This document shows positions 15,780 to 22,988 of a stretch of DNA of 37,353 bases, piece after piece (the first letter of the stretch is position 1; every line of letters starts with the position of its first letter). A program made the translations under genes and the position numbers. The notes under the pieces are model-generated. The model was given only the letters and a program-made list of their open reading frames with translations, had not been told where the DNA came from and did not search any database. The DNA is from Abditibacteriaceae bacterium. GTDB taxonomy: Bacteria; Armatimonadota; Abditibacteriia; Abditibacteriales; Abditibacteriaceae. The DNA lies in NCBI GenBank assembly GCA_019239895.1, contig JAFAZH010000054.1:1-37353 (forward strand), in the 5' to 3' direction.

Positions 15780-15880
15780 TGTTCTCACCACCGTTAACTA
15801 CTATGTTCTGACCTCTCCCAGCCCTCTCCCTCCTAAGTCCAATAAACGGCGAGGAGAACACAGGTCTACTCTATCGGTTA

Positions 15881-15913
15881 TCCTTTGACACCCCTTCCTG
15901 TGCCGGGAAAGGG
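15881..15913. repeat. Diverged copy of the CCCTTCC palindrome
   Basis: TCCTTTGACACCCCTTCCTG followed by TGCCGGGAAAGGG resembles the block at 4106-4130 and 4240-4271. It lies between the dnaJ stop and the hspR start. Confidence 0.6.
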
Positions 15914-15927
15914 CCGGGGATTAGGTC

Positions 15928-16989
15928 TTAAAGTCCCGTCGGCAGATTTTGTCGCACGTTCTGATCGCGCAGACGAGACAACTCATTAATTAATTCTTCT
16001 TCACGCGGCCCTAAACTCTTGGGCACTACGATTTTTACTTTGACAAATTCATCGCCCGCCCCGGAGCCATTGACATGCGGCACGCCCCGTCCCGAAAGGC
16101 GAAAGACCTGGCCGCTCTGTGTCCCGGCAGGCACTTTTAATTGCACCTGGCCCGATACAGTTGGCACACTGATCTGTGCGCCCAGGGCAGCTTCTGCGAA
16201 GGTAATTGGCACTTCAATGTGTAGGTCATCGCCTTCACGCTTCCAGAAGGCGTGGGGCTGGATGTGCATCTTCAAATAGAGGTCGCCGTTGGTGCCACCG
16301 TTACTGCCAGAGGCTCCCTGATTAGCGACCCGCACTCGTGCCCCTTCTTTTACTCCGGCGGGAATTTTAACTGTGACGTTGCGTCGCTCTTCCGTACCGT
16401 CGGGGTTGCGAATCGTCAGTTGCAGACTGCGTTGCGTGCCTTTAATAGATTCCAGCAGAGAAATTTCCAGCGGTTGCTCGATGTCGTCACCCTTTTGCGG
16501 GCCGCGATTGCGGCGTGCCCCAAAGTTGAAGCCGCCACCACTACCTTTAGTCGCGCCGGGACGGGCATTGCCAAACAGGTTCTCAAAGATGTCGCCCATG
16601 TTGGAGGGATCAATTTCCTCCACATGGACGCCGCCGCCACCACCGGCTGTGCCGCCACGTCGGGTTTGGTTGAAGATGTCGCTGAAATCCACTCCGCCAA
16701 CTCCGCCCGTGCCCCCACCCCGCGTGTAACCCGCCGTGGGATAGCCCGCTTGCTGGGCTTGGTGAACCTTATCGTAATCGTCGCCAAACTGGTCATACAG
16801 CGTCCGCTTTTCTTTGTCGCTGAGAACCTGGTAGGCTTCGTTAATCTCTTTGAATTTCGCTTCCGCACCCTTGTTGTTGGGGTTAATATCGGGGTGATGC
16901 TGGCGCGCGAGCTTGCGGTAAGCCTTTTTGATTTCCTTCTCATCGGCGGTGCGCGCTATCCCCAAAATTTTGTAATAGTCCTTAGCCAT
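15928..16989 (-). CDS. DnaJ/CbpA-type J-domain co-chaperone (no zinc finger)
   Basis: A 353-aa type B J-protein. The J domain spans 1-70 (DYYKILGIARTADEKEIKKAYRK, HPD at 32-34), followed by a Gly-rich linker (about 80-165). Two C-terminal substrate-binding beta domains follow, including VTVKIPAGVKEGARVRV and FAEAALGAQISVPTVSGQVQLKVPAGTQSGQVFRLSGRGVPH. The four CxxCxGxG zinc motifs of true DnaJ are absent, so CbpA-like is the better label. It stimulates the DnaK ATPase. It lies between the two hsp20 genes and hspR. Its J domain closely resembles the one fused to RuvB at 24721-26067. Confidence 0.92.
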   Translation of the reverse strand: MAKDYYKILGIARTADEKEIKKAYRKLARQHHPDINPNNKGAEAKFKEINEAYQVLSDKEKRTLYDQFGDDYDKVHQAQQAGYPTAGYTRGGGTGGVGGVDFSDIFNQTRRGGTAGGGGGVHVEEIDPSNMGDIFENLFGNARPGATKGSGGGFNFGARRNRGPQKGDDIEQPLEISLLESIKGTQRSLQLTIRNPDGTEERRNVTVKIPAGVKEGARVRVANQGASGSNGGTNGDLYLKMHIQPHAFWKREGDDLHIEVPITFAEAALGAQISVPTVSGQVQLKVPAGTQSGQVFRLSGRGVPHVNGSGAGDEFVKVKIVVPKSLGPREEELINELSRLRDQNVRQNLPTGL

Positions 16990-17104
16990 TGCAGTTTCCG
17001 ATCTAGAAGCGAAAAAGGAGGGATAAGCCGTGAAGAAAGCCTACTTCGCCTTATCCCTCCGGCACTTAAATCAGTGACTTCTATTTCAATACTTTCTTTT
17101 TACC

Positions 17105-17674
17105 TCAGCTCGACTTGGATTTCGGCTTGCGGGTTTGACTCGGCTCATGAGATGCCGTATTGGCATCATTTGCATTCCCGGCTGATCCCAGGGCGGCGTT
17201 ACTCTGCGTTTGCCCCGCTAACGAACTCTGGGTGCTACCCACGTTAATCTGGCGCGGCTTGGCCTCTTCACTCTTGGGCAAACGAATCTCTAAGACACCA
17301 TCATGCAGGTTCGCCGTCACGCTATCACCCGCTACATTGCGCGGCAGAGTGAGAGAGCGGGCGAAGGAGCCATAACTGCGCTCCACCCGGCGATATTGTC
17401 CCTGCTGATGCTCCTGTTTCTGCTCTTTAATACCGCGAATCGTCAAGACGCTTTCTTGTAGGGTGATATTGAGATTCTCTTGCTTGACGCCCGGCACTTC
17501 CATATGCACGGTGTAGGCATTGGCATCTTCTTTGACATCCACGGCGGGCGTAAACATCCCGCCACCTAACTCTTCGGAGTGCCCGAAAAAGTCGGGGTCA
17601 ACTTGATCGAACATACGATTGATTTGCTGTTGTAAATGATTGAGTGAGTAAGGTGTATAGCGAATTAAGCTCAT
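17105..17674 (-). CDS. Small heat-shock protein Hsp20 (189 aa)
   Basis: An alpha-crystallin domain occupies about 40-140, with the PAVDVKEDANAYTVHMEVPGV start, QESVLTIRGIKEQ and the terminal NLHDGVLEIRLPK strand (family motif A-x-x-x-n-G-v-L). The C-terminal ~45 residues are Ser/Asn/Gln-rich and end in basic RKPKSKSS. The protein is an ATP-independent holdase in the cytoplasm. It is a divergent paralogue of the next gene upstream (17746-18180), with a 71-bp gap holding a small palindrome. Its position inside the dnaK cluster suggests HspR control. Confidence 0.9.
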   Translation of the reverse strand: MSLIRYTPYSLNHLQQQINRMFDQVDPDFFGHSEELGGGMFTPAVDVKEDANAYTVHMEVPGVKQENLNITLQESVLTIRGIKEQKQEHQQGQYRRVERSYGSFARSLTLPRNVAGDSVTANLHDGVLEIRLPKSEEAKPRQINVGSTQSSLAGQTQSNAALGSAGNANDANTASHEPSQTRKPKSKSS

Positions 17675-17684
17675 AGATTAGGTT

Positions 17685-17729
17685 ATGGGTGAGTGGTTAT
17701 AGGGGATTACCTATAAAACCCTTACCCAT
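17685..17729. repeat. Small nested palindrome between hsp20 genes
   Basis: Outer ATGGGT/ACCCAT (17685-17690, 17724-17729) encloses TATAGG/CCTATA (17698-17703, 17710-17715). Flanking GTGAG/CTCAC words resemble the arms of the element at 18208-18462. Confidence 0.5.
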
Positions 17730-17745
17730 GACCTCTCACCTCCTA

Positions 17746-18180
17746 CTATTTAACGTCAATAGCGATTTGGCGTGGTTTGATGGATTCTTGTTTAGGCAGA
17801 TGCACCGTTAAGACTCCATCTTCATAGTTGGCCGCAACCTTTTGCGTGTCAATCGGCACTTCAATCTGGAAGGTGCGCTGCCACGCTCCATACTGCCGCT
17901 CGATACGGTGATAATGCTCGCCGCGCTGCGCGGATTCCAACTTGCGCTCGCCGCGCAGGGTGAGGGTATCACCAGTGAGTTGGATGTCAATATCTTCCTT
18001 CTTCATCCCCGGCAATTCGGCTTGCAGCACAATTTCGTGCGGGTTCTCGCTGACATCCACTGCCGGTGCCCACAAACGGGGCGCTGCATCGTTAGTCTGT
18101 CCGCCGGATTGCTCCATGATCTGGTTCATCCGACGACGCAATTCTTGTAAATCGTCCGTTCCTTGTCGCATCAGACTCAT
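17746..18180 (-). CDS. Small heat-shock protein Hsp20 (144 aa)
   Basis: A compact alpha-crystallin protein. APAVDVSENPHEIVLQAELPGMKKEDIDIQ starts the domain near residue 38. It is followed by LTGDTLTLRGER, RQYGAWQRTFQIEVPID and NYEDGVLTVHLPKQESIKPRQIAI at the C-terminus, which includes the IxI/V-like tail (IAI) used for oligomer packing. The ribosome site AAGGAGGAATTGCG precedes the ATG at 18180 (AGGAGG, 6-bp spacing), the strongest in the cluster. This gene follows dnaK across a 284-bp repeat-filled gap. Confidence 0.92.
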   Translation of the reverse strand: MSLMRQGTDDLQELRRRMNQIMEQSGGQTNDAAPRLWAPAVDVSENPHEIVLQAELPGMKKEDIDIQLTGDTLTLRGERKLESAQRGEHYHRIERQYGAWQRTFQIEVPIDTQKVAANYEDGVLTVHLPKQESIKPRQIAIDVK

Positions 18181-18207
18181 CGCAATTCCTCCTTTGAGAC
18201 TAATGTG

Positions 18208-18462
18208 AGGAGTGAGTGGTGGAAAGGTGAGTGGTCAGTTACCGTGAGTTCCTAGTTCTCCGTATGAAGTAGTATCTGTGTCATTCTGAGCGCAGAGAAG
18301 AATCTAATAAGCGGAGCTATAGAAGTCTGGTTTGCAGAGTCAATTATAGTTCTATGGTCACAGATACCAGATTCTTCGCTGCGCTCAGAATGACACAGAT
18401 ACTTGCATTCAGGACTATGAGTCCGTCAGCAACTCACCACTCATTACTAACCACTCACTCCT
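18208..18462. repeat. Composite inverted repeat with GTCATTCTGAG core, copy 1
   Basis: Outer arms AGGAGTGAGTGGT (18208-18220) and its exact complement (18450-18462) enclose inner arms 18274-18305 and 18369-18400. The inner arms match over 31 of 32 bp (core GTCATTCTGAGCGCAG, ending GAAGAATCT). The core recurs at 30543-30650. The whole could fold into a long stem in the dnaK-hsp20 mRNA, possibly separating their expression. Confidence 0.9.
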
Positions 18463-18464
18463 AA

Positions 18465-20348
18465 TTACCGCTTATCTGTCACTTCGCCTTCGACAACTTC
18501 GCCTTCGACGGCTCCATCGGGCGAGGCCGCGCCATTGCCAGCCGGGTTATCGTAGCCCGCATAGTCACTGCCGGAAGGCTGACCTTGCGGAGCACCCGAT
18601 GGCTGCGCCTGTTGATAGGCACTGGTGCCTGCCGCATGATAGGCATTGGTCAGGGTTTCCTGCGCCGACTTCATGGCGGCCTGGTCATCACCCTTCAAGG
18701 CTTCCTGCGCCGTGGCAATAGCCGACTCAAGCTGTGTCTTCTCGCTTGCGCCAACTTTCTCGCCGTTGTCGGTCAAGAACTTCTGCGCCTGGAAGACAGT
18801 CGCATCGAGTTGGTTCTTGGTCTCAACCTGCTCGCGTCGCTCGGCATCGGCGGCAGCATTGGCTTCGGCTTCGCGCACCATACGGTCTACATCCGACTTG
18901 TTTAAGCCAGTGGTGCCGGTGATGGTAATCTTCTGCTCTTTGCCTGTTGTCTGCTCACGGGCCGTCACGTTGACGATACCGTTGGCATCAATGTCAAAGG
19001 TCACGTCAATCTTTGGCATACCACGCGGCGCGGGTGGAATCTCCGCTAGGGTAAAGACACCCAGGCTCTTGTTGTCGGCGGCCATTGCGCGCTCGCCTTG
19101 CAGCACCTTGATTTCCACACTTGGCTGGAAGTCGGAGTAGGTTGTAAAGGTCTCCGTCTTCTTGTGCGGAATCGCCGTGTTGCGCTCGATCATCTTGGTG
19201 AACACGCCACCAGCGGTCTCGACACCCAATGACAGCGGCGTTACGTCTACTAAGACCATGCCAGTGCCCGCGCTGCCGGGGTTGGCTAAGGTATTGGCCT
19301 GCACCGCCGCGCCTACTGCGACCGCTTCGTCCGGGTTGATACCCATGTGCGGCGACTTGCCCGTGATTTGCTTGACCAACTCTACCACGGCGGGCATACG
19401 GGTCGAGCCACCCACTAAGACCACTTCGTTGACATCGGTGGCTTTGAGGCCAGCATCGCTTAAAGCACGCTCAAACGGCTGACGGGTGCGCTCCAGGAGG
19501 TCATGGGTCAGTTCCTGGAACTTGGCCCGTGTGATGTCTAAGTTCAAGTGCTTGGGGCCGTTCTGATCGGCAGTGATAAAGGGCAGATTAACATTGGTCT
19601 GGGTCGTGGAAGACAACTCCACCTTAGCCTTTTCTGCCGCTTCCTTCAAACGCTGCAAGGCTTGCGGGTCTTTGCGCAGGTCAATGCCCTGTTCACGCTG
19701 GAAGCTATCGGCGATAAAGTTCATCAATCGCTCGTCGAAATCGTCGCCGCCCAAACGGGTGTCACCGGCGGTCGCTTTCACTTCCAGCAAACCTTCTGAA
19801 ATTTCGAGCACTGTCACGTCAAAGGTGCCGCCACCTAAGTCATAGACGATAATTGTTTCTTCTTTGCCCTGGCGATCTAAGCCATAAGCAATCGCGGCGG
19901 CGGTCGGCTCGTTGATAATGCGTAATACGTTCAAACCGGCTACTTCACCGGCGGTCTTGGTGGCTTGGCGCTGGCTATCATCAAAGTAGGCCGGGACAGT
20001 AATCACCGCTTCCGTGACCTTCTCGCCCAAGCGTGATTCGGCATCGGCTTTGAGCTTGCTCAAAATCATGGCCGAAATCTCTTCGGGCGAATACTGCTTG
20101 CCGTCAATGGTCACCCGCTCACGGGTGCCCATCTGACGCTTGATACTGCGAATAGTGCGCTCCGGGTTTAGCACCGCCTGGCGCTTGGCCAGGTCGCCCA
20201 CCAGTCGCTCACCGGTTTTGGTGAACGCCACGATGGAGGGCGTTAAGCGGCTGCCTTCCGAGTTCAGTAGCACTTCCGGCTCGCCACCTTGTACCACGGC
20301 TACCACCGAGTTTGTTGTTCCTAAGTCAATTCCCACAGCTTTCGGCAT
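18465..20348 (-). CDS. dnaK: Chaperone DnaK (Hsp70)
   Basis: A full-length Hsp70 of 627 aa. The nucleotide-binding domain starts GIDLGTTNSVVAVVQGG and includes VITVPAYFDDSQRQATK, IINEPTAAAIAYGLD and DLGGGTFDVTVLE. The substrate-binding domain starts near VDVTPLSLGVETAGG. The lid region is followed by a Gly/Pro/Gln-rich tail ending EVVEGEVTDKR, which resembles the conserved EEVD-like acidic C-terminus of bacterial DnaK. It folds and refolds proteins with J-proteins and GrpE. grpE is not in this cluster. The promoter at 20435-20463 is overlapped by a HAIR-like operator. Confidence 0.97.
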   Translation of the reverse strand: MPKAVGIDLGTTNSVVAVVQGGEPEVLLNSEGSRLTPSIVAFTKTGERLVGDLAKRQAVLNPERTIRSIKRQMGTRERVTIDGKQYSPEEISAMILSKLKADAESRLGEKVTEAVITVPAYFDDSQRQATKTAGEVAGLNVLRIINEPTAAAIAYGLDRQGKEETIIVYDLGGGTFDVTVLEISEGLLEVKATAGDTRLGGDDFDERLMNFIADSFQREQGIDLRKDPQALQRLKEAAEKAKVELSSTTQTNVNLPFITADQNGPKHLNLDITRAKFQELTHDLLERTRQPFERALSDAGLKATDVNEVVLVGGSTRMPAVVELVKQITGKSPHMGINPDEAVAVGAAVQANTLANPGSAGTGMVLVDVTPLSLGVETAGGVFTKMIERNTAIPHKKTETFTTYSDFQPSVEIKVLQGERAMAADNKSLGVFTLAEIPPAPRGMPKIDVTFDIDANGIVNVTAREQTTGKEQKITITGTTGLNKSDVDRMVREAEANAAADAERREQVETKNQLDATVFQAQKFLTDNGEKVGASEKTQLESAIATAQEALKGDDQAAMKSAQETLTNAYHAAGTSAYQQAQPSGAPQGQPSGSDYAGYDNPAGNGAASPDGAVEGEVVEGEVTDKR

Positions 20349-20434
20349 AAGCTTTCACCTCTTCTGAAATCTTCTAAAACGTTTTTATTTATTTAAAGCT
20401 ACGTGTATGGTCTATAATTAACCTTAACACAAAC

Positions 20435-20463
20435 AATATATGAGTGCAATAGACTCAAGTCAA
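20435..20463 (-). promoter_or_regulatory. dnaK promoter overlapped by HAIR (HspR operator)
   Basis: On the minus strand, TTGACT (20458-20463) and TATATT (20435-20440) are exactly 17 bp apart. The spacer and box edges form CTTGAGT-N7-ACTCATA (20439-20459), matching 12 of 14 positions of the HAIR consensus CTTGAGT-N7-ACTCAAG. HspR bound here would cover both promoter boxes. The ATG of dnaK lies about 85 bp downstream. Confidence 0.85.
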
Positions 20464-20471
20464 GGGCAGAA

Positions 20472-20510
20472 GAAAAGCGCGTCTCGAAGTCAAACTCCCA
20501 CGCGCTTCTC
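20472..20510 (-). terminator. Terminator-like hairpin of the zinc-ribbon gene
   Basis: GAAAAGCGCG (20472-20481) pairs with CGCGCTTCTC (20501-20510) with one mismatch. It lies 9 bp after the zinc-ribbon stop and upstream of the dnaK promoter. The trailing T-run on the minus strand is weak. Confidence 0.5.
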
Positions 20511-20518
20511 CTTATAAT

Positions 20519-20707
20519 TTAGCCAATGCCATCCGGTGTGGCTTGCTCTGGGGCAATGACATGCTGCGACTGGGTTGGGCCGCTATAAGTCTCCTGTCCA
20601 AAGCAGCGACGGCAGACCAAAGGGGCTTGACTCATCGTCACCGCACCCATCACGGTTCTAATCGGCTGACCACAAATACTGCATTTCGCACGTTTACTGT
20701 TAGGCAT
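20519..20707 (-). CDS. Small zinc-ribbon protein, function unknown
   Basis: A 62-aa protein with paired CxxC motifs, C9-x2-C12 (CSIC) and C32-x2-C35 (CRRC), which should form one zinc ribbon. A GAGGTG ribosome site sits 7 bp before the ATG at 20707, supporting translation and this start over the longer frame (to 20767). The C-terminus (40-62) is Gln/Pro-rich without motifs. I do not recognise a family. It has its own terminator-like hairpin and is not part of the dnaK transcript. Confidence 0.65.
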   Translation of the reverse strand: MPNSKRAKCSICGQPIRTVMGAVTMSQAPLVCRRCFGQETYSGPTQSQHVIAPEQATPDGIG

Positions 20708-20977
20708 GATTACACCTCGCTTCAAGGTTGAGTATAGGACGCTCAACCCAAGGGGGTGGTTCCGCACCTAAATCGCATTATTTTAGGGCTTAAGTGCTGA
20801 TACTGTGCCAGGTTGGAGATCATGGATTTAAGTTGTTAGCTTGAGTTGCCCGGCTATAATGATTTATCCAGTGATTACGTCAGAATTATGGTCAGATGCC
20901 GGGCTATCCAGCGGCGAAACTCATCGGTCATGGGGGTGAGTGTTTGCTGCCAGCCAGGAGTTCTGCGGCGCTTGCGA

Positions 20978-22453
20978 TTACTGAACGCGTTGCTTGATCC
21001 AATCGCTAATCAGCGTCAGCACGGCGGGCGCGATAGTCTCTTTGGATTGGCTTTGTTCTGCTGGCGAAGCGGTCGCGGCAGTCTGGAATAAGTGGTTCAG
21101 TTTGGGCAGGGATTTGACTGTATAATCCGGGTTGTTGCCTTCCTGCAAAGCTTGTTCGATATTATTAAGGTTCTGCTTGGCGGGTATGAAGGGGTCTAAT
21201 TCACCGTTAATAGCTAAGACGGGACATTGCACTTTGCGCAAGGTGGCTGCGGGGTCATAGCGGAAGTAGAAGCGTGTGGCGGGAGCCATAATTGCTTTGA
21301 CCTGGGCGTCTACAATGTTTTTAAGCACCGCGTTGTAGACCTCCATCTGCGGGCCGGGGGCTTTGGGCTTGGGAATGGCATTGCCGATAACCCGCGTGAG
21401 GACTTCCCGCACGCGTGGTTCCTGGGTCGCCTTATCCTGCTCGTCATTCAGGATGTCCATAATTTCCGCCTGGGCCTCCAGACTTTGCATTCCGCCTTCC
21501 TTGCCCATGCCGTAGGCTTTGGCGATGCTGACGGCCTGTAACGCCATCAAATCCTGACCTGGTATACCTGGAGCGGCCATCAAGATGATAAAGCGGACAT
21601 CGGGCGATTTTACCGCCGCGAGCGGTGCCACGATGCCGCCGCCGCCATGCCCGATGAGTCCGATTTTATGAGCATCAATTTCTTTGCGCGTCTTCAGGTA
21701 TTCGATTGCGGCTAAAACATCCCCGGCGCGGTCTTCCCCGGTAGTTTTGCTTTCTTCTCCGGTCGTTTGTCCTGCCCCGCGATCATCGGCCCGCAGTACG
21801 GCAAAGCCCTGGCGGGTTAGATGGTCGGCTAAAACCAGGAAAGGACGGTGCCCGGCATCTTCGTCGTTACGATCTTTGGGAGCCGTTGGTGCCGAGTCGG
21901 GCAGCAGAATAATGGTTGGGAAAGGGCCATCGCCCTGAGGATGGGTCAGGGTGCCTGCGATATTGATGCCTGCGGCTTGATTTTGATAGCTAACCTCTTC
22001 TTCCATGTAAGGGTAGGGCTTTTTGGGGTCTTGGGGCTTCGCCAGTTCTGGCACATCATCCACATGCTCCACGTTAAGAGGAAAAGTTTGGCCTTGTGTC
22101 CAGTTGCCAGTGACCTTGGTTCCATCGGGGCTAATCTTGCCTTCAAAAGCGCCGCCAATGGCTCCTGCCTGCAACTTTAAAGTGCCATTTTGCAAAGTGG
22201 CCTGGTCAAAGGGGATAGCGGCGTTCCCTTGATCCAAACTATAAACTTGTCCCGCCAAAGTGCCATCGGCCTTTGTCCTGATTTGAAATACCAGGCGCAG
22301 CTTGGCTCCGCCTGCGTTGAGGGTGCCCCGCCAGTAGCCCGCCAGTGGTGTAGCAGGAGGGGCATCTGCCGCTATCGCCAGCGGCCTGTTGCCCAGAGCG
22401 CAAGTCATAAATAAACTGAGCCAAACGAAGACGCGCAATTGTTTCATATCCAT
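20978..22453 (-). CDS. Secreted alpha/beta-hydrolase-like protein lacking nucleophile Ser
   Basis: A 491-aa protein with a probable signal peptide (1-29, cleavage near AIAAD). A small beta-rich domain (about 35-130) begins GYWRGTLNAGGAKLRLVFQI. An alpha/beta-hydrolase domain follows from about 150. In the nucleophile elbow the expected G-x-S-x-G reads G268-H269-G270-G271-G272 (GLIGHGGGGIVAP), where close relatives typically have GHSEGG. The acid D420 (INGELDPFIPA) and H454 (PKLNHLF) are retained. Codon 270 is GGC, one base from AGC. It may be catalytically dead, use another residue, or be a sequencing error. A cell-envelope location is expected. Confidence 0.8.
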   Translation of the reverse strand: MDMKQLRVFVWLSLFMTCALGNRPLAIAADAPPATPLAGYWRGTLNAGGAKLRLVFQIRTKADGTLAGQVYSLDQGNAAIPFDQATLQNGTLKLQAGAIGGAFEGKISPDGTKVTGNWTQGQTFPLNVEHVDDVPELAKPQDPKKPYPYMEEEVSYQNQAAGINIAGTLTHPQGDGPFPTIILLPDSAPTAPKDRNDEDAGHRPFLVLADHLTRQGFAVLRADDRGAGQTTGEESKTTGEDRAGDVLAAIEYLKTRKEIDAHKIGLIGHGGGGIVAPLAAVKSPDVRFIILMAAPGIPGQDLMALQAVSIAKAYGMGKEGGMQSLEAQAEIMDILNDEQDKATQEPRVREVLTRVIGNAIPKPKAPGPQMEVYNAVLKNIVDAQVKAIMAPATRFYFRYDPAATLRKVQCPVLAINGELDPFIPAKQNLNNIEQALQEGNNPDYTVKSLPKLNHLFQTAATASPAEQSQSKETIAPAVLTLISDWIKQRVQ

Positions 22454-22584
22454 AGCTCCTTAAAGCCGTTGAACCGCCATCTCTGCTTAGATGATAACAG
22501 AGCCGCACTAAGTTCGCGTGAGAAATAAGCGGTAAACACGTTATACTATAGGAAAGAAGATTTAGGATAACTTTAAGGAGAATT

Positions 22585-22902
22585 ATGATGTTAAAGAAAT
22601 TATTGGCACTGTCCGCTGCCACAGCCATGCTGACTGGTGCTGCCCTGGCGAATGCCCCGGCCAAAGATGCGGGTAAGAAAGCCGCCAAGAAGCCGGTGGC
22701 TACCAAGCTGACCGATGTTAAGGTCTGCCCGATGACGGGCGAAGAGGTTAAAGGCAAGGGGGCTGGTAGTGAAGTGGTGGGCAACTACAAAGTGAATTTC
22801 TGTTGCGCTGGCTGCAAGCCGGATTTCGATAAGCTATCCAAAGCCGACAAGCAGAAGAAAATTGCCGAGGCATTAAAAAAGCAGTCGGGTAAGAAAGGCT
22901 AA
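22585..22902 (+). CDS. Secreted small Cys-rich (TRASH/YHS-like) protein
   Basis: A 105-aa protein with a signal peptide (2-23, ALANAPA). The mature part is Lys-rich and holds CPMTGEEV (C48) and VNFCCAGC (C73, C74, C77), followed by DFDKLSKADKQKKI. The pattern of an isolated Cys-Pro-Met plus a CCxxC cluster with an F/Y-rich strand recalls YHS/TRASH-type heavy-metal-binding domains. A role in copper or other metal binding is inference. The ribosome site AAGGAGA precedes the ATGATG start. A strong terminator follows, so it is monocistronic. Confidence 0.75.
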   Translation: MMLKKLLALSAATAMLTGAALANAPAKDAGKKAAKKPVATKLTDVKVCPMTGEEVKGKGAGSEVVGNYKVNFCCAGCKPDFDKLSKADKQKKIAEALKKQSGKKG

Positions 22903-22924
22903 AGCGTTTGTGAACAGTCAAGAG

Positions 22925-22956
22925 GCCCCGGTGAAACTCACCGGGGTCTTTGTCTT
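22925..22956 (+). terminator. Rho-independent terminator
   Basis: CCCCGGTGA (22926-22934) pairs with TCACCGGGG (22938-22946) around an AAC loop, extended by a G-T pair, then TCTTTGTCTT. It lies 23 bp after the stop of the secreted Cys-rich protein. Confidence 0.9.
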
Positions 22957-22988
22957 ACTCCTGATCGGGGCTTGATTCTGGGCTGCCT

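Noticed and set aside
16252..17247. 331-aa open frame on the plus strand opposite dnaJ
   Set aside because: It mirrors the Gly-rich linker and J domain of a clear dnaJ gene on the other strand, and its translation has no domain pattern.
18274..18400. Insertion sequence or MITE with target duplication
   Set aside because: The palindrome is clear, but no flanking direct repeat or transposase could be identified, so it is listed only as a repeat.
20829..20866. TTGAGT and TATAAT upstream of the hydrolase region on the plus strand
   Set aside because: The boxes are only about 8 bp apart and no plus-strand gene follows.
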